Shown here: positions 55,699 to 64,000 of the stretch, in pieces
How positions within the stretch are numbered: the stretch's first letter is position 1
Layout of the letters: each line of letters opens with the position of its first letter
NCBI RefSeq assembly: GCF_020283565.1
Contig: NC_060060.1
Coordinates: forward strand, 38,068,001 to 38,132,000
Direction of reading: 5' to 3'
Origin: Trifolium pratense
Taxonomy: Eukaryota; Streptophyta; Magnoliopsida; Fabales; Fabaceae
Length of the DNA stretch: 64,000 nt
The notes under the pieces: generated by a model
Told to the model about the DNA's origin: nothing
Databases searched by the model: none
What the model saw: only the letters and a program-made list of their open reading frames with translations
Translations under genes and position numbers: made by a program

Positions 55699-58600
55699 TC
55701 ACCTATTGAACGAGGCTGCAGAGTTATCATCATACTGTCCCCTCCATGCATTGCCACTATCTGTCCCACTGGATGCTTGATTTGGGATTGGAACATTACC
55801 ACCTAAATCTCCATCCAAGCTCATTTGCTGCACCTCAGCTGATGATAATATCTTTATACTCTGAACACAACTTACAAATTCCCTGCAAGAAATCATATGA
55901 AGTTGAAAGTTAAGAAAAACAAACTAAATTTGCATAAATTTTAGCCTACAAACTATCGAGGAAAAAACCACTTACTCCCAAGGGTCATCACCAACAAGAA
56001 GAATGTCATTCTCATGATCCACGTATACTAATTTCCAGTCAGTCCTTTGAGGATCTTCCAGTTGCCCTTCAATTCCAAACATTCGTGCCAAATCATACCG
56101 CAGTTCATCATATCCCTTGTAGCGGGTTACATCAATACATCTTCCGACAGAGCCACGCTTTTGAACCTACAAAATTTGAATAGCATTTTAATACATTACC
56201 TAAAGAATACATTAAAACATAACAGGTAATGCTAAATCATTAGAGGGTGGTAGATATCTAAATAAATCTGCAGTTGTCATATGATTACCGACCTTGGTAT
56301 ATGTTCGCATTCGTTGAGTTTGGTTTGCCCGCACGCCATTGTTCAAAACCCCAGAAGTATCATCAATGCCAACATCATTTGAGCAACCAGGCTTAAAAGC
56401 CAAGTCGGGTAATCCAAATGACTGTGAACTGATGTCAGCAGTGGACAGCTCGGTTTCAATGTCTCCTGGAGCACCACAATAATTAGCCAACAAATTTTGA
56501 AGATCTTTTTGAGAGTCATAACCCCTAGAAAGCATAGTATCAGACATTAGACCATCAAAATTAGTTTCAAATGGCAGAGTGTTTCGAGGGTTCGATTGGA
56601 CATCACTTTCCATGCAGAAGTTGGATAATGGCAAACTCTGCTGGACATTACCGGGATCCAGACAGTAAGATGTTCCAGATGAAGCTTCGAGCTGATCAGT
56701 AGTAGCCCCTTTATACTTTAGTTGGTCAGGTCCTTTTACATTTGAGAACTCTTGTTTGATATGCATGTCAGACTTACTCTGAAGGTCCTGTGTCAGATTA
56801 TTGGCAGGCTCCACTACCAAGATCCCGCCTATTGTAGTTTGTACTTGTTGATTTCTTTTCAGGAGATTTGGTTGAGATATCTGGCAGTTATTAGTAGATG
56901 GTGAAGTTGAGCATGATGGAGCCTCTCCATCAGTAAGTGTAGAGGGAACTCTAGTAATTGTGCGTGGCTTCTGCGTATTCGGGGTTTGATTCACAGAAAG
57001 CTGCTGTGATTGCATAAGAGACGAAGAAGAAAAATTGTTGCTGTTGAGACGCTTCTCCGTTGAAAATGCGTTATTGCCAAGCTGTTGATTATGATGTTGG
57101 GATATAGGCATCTGCGGTAATTGCTGGTTTTGTTGGTGAGTATTTTGTTTCTGTAAAAGCTGAGATTGCAAAAGTGGGCCAGATGATGAAAGAAATTGTT
57201 GTTGTTGTTGTTGCTGCTGCTGCTGCTGCTGCAATTTGTGCAAAAACTGTAGCTGCAGTTGTTGCTCCGAAGTGTTTTGTTGAGACGTTTGAGTCACTGG
57301 AAGATTTGGTGGCACCCACTGTGGCTGGCTTTGCTGTAATGCCTGCAGTGAAGATTGTTGTAATTGTGTTTGTTGTTGCTGCCTCTGTAAGAGACTCGGT
57401 TGCTGGTCTATATGTTGATGAAATTGTGAGTCTTGTGGTAGGGATGTCAGTGGGAATGTATTCTTACTGGCTGATTGGGTACTTTGTTGGAGTGGGATAC
57501 TTCCTGGGAGCAATTGTTGTTTTTGCTGAAGCTGCGTGTAAGCCAGTGTTTGCTGCTGAGCAAACTGATTTGTATTCTGGTTAGAAGCAACTATACCATT
57601 ATTCAGAATAGCCTGTTGAGATGACTGTGGTTGCTTCTGTGGCTGCTGTCCTAGCTGCTGAGACATTTGTTGTTGCAGCAGAGTCAGGTTTTGTGATTCA
57701 GGCAGCTGTTGTTGCCTCTGCTGCTGGAACTGGTTCATCGGTATTTGCGACAATGACTGCAACTGCTGCTGTTGTTGCTGCTGTAGCTGTTGTTGTTGCT
57801 GTTGTTGTAAGTTCTGTAACTGTTGTTGCTGTTGCTGTAAGTTCTGTAACTGTTGTTGTTGTTGCTGCTGAGGCCATGATGTTGGGGACTGATGCAATTG
57901 GTTGGTTTGATTTGGTAAATTAGGTTTGTTAAATTGAAGACTCGGTGCAGAGAGGCCTGGAGCTTGGAAACTTAGTAATTTGGATGGGTCGTCGGTGCTA
58001 AGATTACCATGCAGAGTATTAGATGAGAGCATGGATGGAAAACATCCTGATTGAGCAGCTGAAAACTGATTATTCTGCTGCATCTGCATCCACTGCACTA
58101 AACTCAAACCAGGGAAGCCTGAACTTGAGGCGTCCTTCATGCCAAAGTCATCTCCAAGCCAGGGCATAGCTCTCTTGAAAGCATTTTCGACATCAGAGTC
58201 GTCATCTGCAAAATCATTTGCAATGATCGTCAGTAGCCACTTATAATCTATATAACATGCTAGGATATGGATAAGATCGAAATGAGGGTTTTATGAATGA
58301 TACTCTTAAAAAATTGATACTAAAACAAGACTAAACATTTAGCTAGGCAGCAACTTGATTTCATTTTCATAATTCAAGGTTGTTGATTCTAAGAACTGTG
58401 CAATTAATGAGAGAACGAAGAACATGATAGCAAGAAATTAATGGAGGGCAGCTAAAAAAATTCAGGTAAAGCTTAACTAATCAATTCAAGAGTGTAACTC
58501 TTATTACCTGGCATTCCAGGTTGCCTGGGGAACTTGGGCCTAAAAAATGGAGGTGGACAGATATAGAAAGGAGTCACTACTGGCTCAATGTCCCAAATCG

Positions 58601-61600
58601 AGACTCTGCTTGGGCGTTCACCAGCTGTTGATTCATCCCATCCAATCTGTAAATAGTTTGAAAATGACCACCTCAATAAGCTCAAAGAAGTTCGGTATAA
58701 GTACAGTAAGAAAAGTACTATATTAGACCTTTTAATGATACCTGAAGATTGCGCCATTGTGAATTTTTCCATCGGACAGGATCCAAGTCACTAATTCCAG
58801 TAACTGTACCCATATATCGACGTACACCAGACTCCTCCGTTTCAAACATCATTCTAAATCTCATTCCAAGAGAAACTTGAGTGTACATGGCTTTGTTATA
58901 CTTGGCCAACGGAATAACAAATTCGGAAGGGCTGGCCCTGTTAAATTGACCGGTTTCTGTAAGAGACTGTCACAAATATTTCAATGGATTCCACTCCATG
59001 TCATGTATGATAATACGTATACATGCCAAATAGTACCTTGGATTGTAATATATAGTAAATGGACTGTTATTTGCAGCAGCATGAGCTGCAGCAGCTAAAA
59101 TGCCAATATGCATACTGTCACTAGAGATTACTGATGAAGAAAGCGCTGGCTGCTGTCTATTAGCACGCCTCAAACCTAAAAGCAGTTGCTGTTTTTCATC
59201 TCTAAAAGTTATCAACAAAAAATTGCTCAGGAATTGTCGTTCGGAAAATTTATGAAATTCCAACACAAAGATATATATCTTACCTGATAAAAAGAACAGA
59301 ATCTCCAGCAAAAAGTCTTTTTGTGCTGATAAATACACTCCAACCAGTAGTCAATAAATGCCTCTTTGGTTGTCCTGTAGCCAATGTACTATCAATTTTA
59401 GAATTCAAACTTCGTAAAATATAAATTATACAACTTTATATTCATAATTTCGTGAAATCTAATGACTATAAAGAAATATGGCAATGGAAGAAGAATATGT
59501 AAGAGTGCCAATACCCCGATAAATATGTCTAAATGCCCATGTATTGTCATGCAAATCTTTAGCAACAAGCTCCTGAGCGGGAGGTTGCATTGAAAAATCC
59601 TATAAAAAAACAGATGGTCAACATAGACAAGAAAAAAGATGGACCACATAAACCTCCACTAAATTTTGCTAAAATGACTCAAGGAAAATGAAAGTGTTGT
59701 ATACACACCAAAGGCGGGAATATTTTCTCAGCTGCTCTACGAGGAACAGAAAATCCTCCATGAGTGCTTGTGTCACTAGCTGTTAGAGTTTTGCAAAAGA
59801 ATTCCGTAGGTTGACGGTTTTGTTTGAGACCAAAATCTGATGCCAGTATTGCTTCCTTGTCATACTGCAGAAGAGGCAAACGAGACAATCTTTGGTATAA
59901 TTACTCATCATTTGCTTGGGAGAGGATATCAAAGAAAATTACGGAACTAAAGCATGGATGCAATAACAAATTCTTAGATTGAACATATAACCTACTTTGT
60001 TTACAGGTTGAAGGGTCATCTGTGCATAGACCTCGTCAGTTTCAGGATCAGCCTGTTCCAAAGTAAACAAGAACATCAATATATGTGGATAATATTCTTT
60101 TTCACAAATTTTCATTATCGCATAACAGCCATGTCCCAAGCAGGGCCATTGAACCAAGAGAAACTGAAGCAGTAAAATGACCAGAAGGACAGTACTGCAT
60201 AATATTTGTCTATCAAAAATATAAACAAGCGAAAAGTGCACCTACATGAAGAGCAACATTGTGAAGCATGCAAATCAACTTGGAAGGAAGGTTAGGGTAA
60301 CTAGGTATGAAGTCGGTCTGCTTTTGCATAGAAGCTGCAACCTGAAAGTTACAGTAATCAAAGAAGACTTTCTATCAGCAAACAAATACAAAAACATAAG
60401 CCACACGACGGTGACGCTCATACAATTCATAGCTTAAGAAACATACTTGCTCACTGTGTCCTTGAGGGAAATAAACCACAAGGCTACCGACAGGAGGCAA
60501 AGAAACCAAAGGTCCGGCACAAGCATGCCATAACTCTGAATTGATGGTCTTCCTTTCCCCTGATGTCAAAACAAACATAATATTACTCCTTTGAACAGAA
60601 ATACACAAACATGTTTTCTCTTTACTGTGTGATTGGATAGAAAGAAAAGAAGATAAAACTTAACTATAGAATCCATTTTTTATAAAACACAACAAAATAT
60701 AATTTCAAGAGGTGAAACAAACACAAAACTTTATGTCACGAACAGTCTTATAAATTATAATATAAAGAATATATAGAAAAAAAAGTTCTTTAGTGCCAGA
60801 TTTAAAGGAACAGATCTTGCATTTTCTTAGAATAGCATATTATCAGTAGATCCATAAAGAATATACTGAGAAGGTCATCAAATCTTCAGGTGAAAATCAT
60901 TTTCTTTCTCAAATTCTGACTACATACAATCAGAATCAGATTCTCACAGAAAACTATCACTCAAACATATGAATACTTTTCCTTGTTCCAATGAAACTTC
61001 GCCACCAACAACCCCTTTTTCGCAATTTACGGTATTGTTACTACACTCTACTGCAAACCAAACTAATATGCTGGTTTTTCAAAATACGTAAACAAGTCAC
61101 ACACGGACATTAATCAAAAGCAAATTAGACTTTTACTTCAATTCAGAAGAGAATAAAAAGTGACATAAAGAAAAATATGAGAAAAAAATATACAACATTA
61201 AAGACCAAGGAAAATCAAATCATGGTGAAAATAAAATATCAGCAACAAGAGAGTTGAGATTAAAAAAAAACTTATCTTCATCATTTTTCAGAAGAAAAAT
61301 TAGCCATTTATTTCATTCATGATATCAAAGAAAAACATTTAACAGACACCCATGTTTAGGACAGAAACATTGTCCTAGGCTAAAAAAAAAAAATTGACAT
61401 ATAGAAAAAAGCTATTAAATCAATTCAACAACATAAAAGTAGCATCTTCCTTAAAAACAATCTAAATCACTGAGCAGGACCATGTTTCATGGGATAAAAA
61501 AAAAAGAGGAAATAGAAAAATAGAAACACAAACACAAAGAAATAGAAGGAAAGAACTTACCATCTCCAGAATTAGGCAAGTAACCATTGGATGGAGCCTT

Positions 61601-61603
61601 CAT
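55699..61603 (-). CDS. ARF19: Auxin response factor, Q-rich activator (ARF7/ARF19 clade)
   Basis: Thirteen exons: 61603-61561, 60559-60447, 60341-60246, 60052-59996, 59864-59709, 59599-59515, 59374-59284, 59201-59037, 58937-58742, 58646-58508, 58205-56293, 56166-55976 and 55882-55699, giving 1142 aa with frame kept throughout. It begins [10 protein letters not shown] as ARF7/19 proteins do. The B3 domain (about 125-235: [41 protein letters not shown]) binds TGTC auxin elements. The ARF/dimerisation region ([20 protein letters not shown]) follows. One 1.9-kb exon encodes the glutamine-rich activation region, with poly-Q from mixed CAG/CAA codons. The C-terminal PB1 domain (about 1012-1100) has [13 protein letters not shown] and GDDPWEEF and pairs with Aux/IAA repressors. 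ARF7 versus ARF19 cannot be settled here. Confidence 0.95.
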
Positions 61604-62300
61604 TAGGACCTAAGAAAGCAAAGAAGACTCCAAATTCTAAACAAATTCAAAACTTGGCTTTTTATAGCAACAAGATTTGACCTTGTTGCTAAAGTTTTCC
61701 ACACAAGAAAACAATACTGACTAACTGCAATTCATTCTCTTCTTCCAATAGAATCAACAAAAATATGACCCTTTTACCCTTTTCACTGAAATGCAACTAA
61801 TTGATAACTTCAATTTCCTTCACACAGCACAAGTTTTCCAAATTGAATATCCAAAAAAATGTCACTGTATCAGGTGGCAAATCTCAAATAAAAGAGAATC
61901 CCAGAAAAAGAAATTTTGTATTTGGACAAACCCAAACGCCAAAAAGAGCAACACTTTCAGCTTAAAACATCCGCATCAGCAAAATCTGTGCAGAAGAAAA
62001 AGTATTTCAATAATAGTAACAGTAAGTAATAAAAGAAAGTAAAAAACCAAAACAAGTGCCACTTTGCAAAAACTCACCAATAAGATCATACAAATAAAAA
62101 AAAAATGAGCTTGTAGCTTGGAATGAAAAGAAAGAAAAGTGGGTAAAATGGAAGAGTGGAAAAAGGGTAGGTAGATAAATAGTGTTTTTTTTTTTTTTGG
62201 GATTGAGAAAGCAAAAGGATGATGAAGCTTGGGATCAAAGAAGAGAACTAACTGGTTTGTGACAGAGGCCAAAACAAAAACAAAGACAGCTTTTAATGTT
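61604..62300 (-). promoter_or_regulatory. ARF gene 5' leader and promoter
   Basis: On the minus strand just before the ATG there is TTTGCTTTCTTAG|GTCCTA, a good acceptor-like site, so a leader intron ending here is possible. Long pyrimidine-rich stretches occur further up (62040-62250). Transcription start not determined. Confidence 0.4.
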
Positions 62301-62429
62301 TATGTTATGAACTTATGTGTGTAAACTGAGCAAAGCCGTCTTTTGAAGTGAAATGAATTACGGTTAAAAGGACAAGCAAAGAAAGAAGGATAATTTTGTA
62401 AAAAAATAGAAAGAAATAAAAGATAGTGA

Positions 62430-62560
62430 GTCGTTATTGAAGTTGAATTTGGTAGATAGATTACGGTTTGATTCCCTACGATTGCAATAGTCTGAAACCA
62501 CTAACTGATTTTCGAACTAAATTAGACGGTTTAGTGGGTCGGATACATGTAATAAAAATA
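62430..62560 (+). repeat. Diverged SINE copy, same family as 1-118
   Basis: GTTGAATTTGGTAGATAGAT is followed by a box-B-like GGTTTGATTCCC and CGATTGCAATAG, parallel to the order at 10-60 of the window. It ends in an A-rich AATAAAAATAATAAT tail. Confidence 0.45.
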
Positions 62561-62566
62561 ATAATA

Positions 62567-62712
62567 CTTTCTTCGATCCTTAATATAAGAAACAAATTAC
62601 TTTTAGATTTATTGAAAAATTAATGTATTTAGTCTATATTATAACCAAATACATTAGTTTTTTAATAAACTTAAAAAGTAGGTTTTTTCCTTGTATTAAG
62701 TATATGAAGGAA
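62567..62712. mobile_element. Stowaway-like MITE
   Basis: Left CTTTCTTCGATCCTTAATAT and reversed right TTCCTTCATATACTTAATAC continue to AAGAAACAAATTACTTTT versus AAGGAAAAAACCTACTTTT. TA lies on both sides (62565-62566, 62713-62714). Confidence 0.65.
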
Positions 62713-62997
62713 TAATGGGTGGGATGAGTAGCTGAACTGTGCTTAATATAGTTGAGCTAGGATTTAAGGAGCAGGAGATCCAGGATTCAAGTCCTGACAA
62801 AGGAGAAAAAACTAACATAACATTGTAATAACAACTAACATTACTTATATACTAAGGAATAATAGAATTAACCTTACTTAATGTTATCTTATTCATTCAC
62901 TAAAAAGTAGGTTCTTTATTCAGTCACTACTATTATTTATTTTTTAACTAATTTATTATCCTATTATGATTTTATTCAATTATGCGCATTAAAATTC

Positions 62998-63043
62998 TTT
63001 AAAATGTATTTTTTTTTGGACAAATTTTTTAACATGTATTTTT
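62998..63043 (-). repeat. Micro-retroposon scar with 16-bp repeat
   Basis: TTTAAAATGTATTTTT (62998-63013) and TTTAACATGTATTTTT (63028-63043) flank a 14-nt insert (TTTTGGACAAATTT). On the minus strand it reads TTTGTCC plus a short A-run. Confidence 0.5.
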
Positions 63044-64000
63044 AGAACAAGTAACAGTAGTATTTGTATTTGCCATGATGCTAACTTTGCTTAATTCCTT
63101 TTATCAAAAATATAATTTACTTGCTTAACTAGTGACATTAACATAGTGGTGAGTTTTTATGTGGCTAACCTTTTACCCAATATTGGTGATTGATTGGGTT
63201 GACACAATATTCGTAGTGATTTATCTTTCTTGGGGCCTTTTTTCTTTTGTCAAAAAGAAATCTTGTGGTGTTTTTCTTTTTTGCTAGTGCACTACGAACG
63301 TGTCATGTCATGGTTCAATTCAAACTTCAAATGAAAAATGTCCATGCAAGTGAAACTTTCCTTCCGGTTCCTCGGTAAAAATTCTGATAATTCTTGTTCC
63401 CTATATGAGTGAGAGACGCAACCTCTTTTGTGCTAGTCCAGTAAGACGAGGTGAGGGTGTCTTGTTGGGCTGCTTCAGGTACTGGTTGAGTAATATCTCT
63501 TGGTATGCTCTCATTACTACTTGTTGAGTACTTCTGATACTCTTGATTTGTACTCTAACAACAAAGGGACGGAGGCACATAGGAGAGAGTGTGGGCACAT
63601 GCATGCACAAATTTTTTAGGAATTTTTTTATATATAGCATATGGCTAGTGTTTCGGGGCACTAGTTAGCAATAACAAGACTTTAATTTTATTTAGCAATA
63701 AGCAAAGGAAATATTTTCCAAACGAAAGTCAGGTATAGAGCAATCATCACAACTCATAATACTCAAACATTTAATAAATGTAGAAGCATAAAATTGTTTC
63801 CATCTATGAAAAAAGATTTTTTGAAATGCTTTCTAGTGACCCTTAATTTAAGGCCTAGAATTTCATATTACCATCTAAGTGATAGTGACGAGATTAGGAG
63901 TTTTATTTACAAAGTGCTCTTGTCAACTAAAAGAGTTATGAAATCGTATGAGAGATCAATGTTTAAATGATTGTTTAATTACTTGTATAGAAATAGATGT

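Larger units (their letters stand above)
62301..64000. other. Intergenic end of window with SINE, MITE and scar relics
   Basis: Holds a diverged SINE head, a Stowaway-like MITE, a tRNA-like box-B remnant (GGATTCAAGTCCTG near 62783) and a poly(T) scar at 62998-63043. The remaining sequence to 64000 shows no recognisable gene. Confidence 0.45.

Noticed and set aside
57174..57923. Plus-strand ORFs rich in Val and Ala opposite the ARF middle region
   Set aside because: They are the antisense of CAG/CAA glutamine codons; the minus-strand ARF exon explains the open frames.
63401..63661. 86-codon minus-strand ORF near the window end
   Set aside because: No recognisable domain, no splice partners and no homology I can name; likely chance or a transposon remnant.

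Overview
This is a window of plant nuclear DNA, AT-rich and gene-sparse, with many-exon genes split by short introns and a dense background of small transposons. The protein families are all land-plant families. Together with the repeats (tRNA-like SINE heads, TTACGTTT and GGCCCCCTAAGTTT foldback elements, PIF/Stowaway/hAT-like MITEs, 5'-truncated LINEs), they suggest a legume of the Medicago/Trifolium type. The species call is inference. No bacterial, viral or organellar region was recognised.

Layout. 1-2.5 kb: a cupin (DUF985-type) gene on the minus strand. 3.4-6.5 kb: mitochondrial COQ9 (minus), with a SINE in intron 2. 7.1-8.4 kb: a dead LINE fragment. 9.5-11.8 kb: a pollen-type LRR receptor-like kinase (minus). 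12-15 kb: a transposon graveyard. 15.2-19.4 kb: a membrane-anchored GH28 polygalacturonase-like gene (plus). 19.9-23.5 kb: MITEs and a long-TIR element. 23.7-25.1 kb: a JAZ/TIFY jasmonate repressor (plus). 26.5-27.7 kb: nested MITEs. 28.1-32.2 kb: the UBP1-type triple-RRM RNA-binding protein (plus). 35.3-36.2 kb: an FLZ zinc-finger protein (minus). 36.7-44.3 kb: transposons, including two Mutator-like foldback elements, Helitron-like elements, a large inverted duplication and two decayed transposon-borne ORFs. 44.3-50.2 kb: a tandem triplet of stress-responsive A/B-barrel (Dabb, HS1-like) genes (plus). 51.0-51.7 kb: a LINE 3' fragment. 52.2-54.4 kb: chloroplast co-chaperonin CPN20 (plus). 55.7-61.6 kb: a Q-rich activator auxin response factor of the ARF7/ARF19 clade (minus). 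61.6-64 kb: its upstream region and repeats.

The genes do not form an operon-like system. They are unrelated housekeeping, hormone-signalling (jasmonate, auxin) and defence/cell-wall genes. Exon coordinates were built by hand from splice-site sequence and reading-frame continuity; every assembled multi-exon CDS keeps frame through to a stop.

The most unusual observation is a set of about a dozen micro-insertions. Each is 10-40 bp, mostly a poly(A) or poly(T) run plus a few bases, and each is flanked by an 11-18 bp direct repeat. They look like extreme 5'-truncation products of LINE-type retroposition. One lies in a gene intron where a tandem paralogue keeps the empty site. Other notable points are three GC-AG introns, a duplicated splice acceptor in UBP1 whose upstream copy would give a stop, a JAZ with a divergent degron, and TIR elements with 9-10 bp target duplications.
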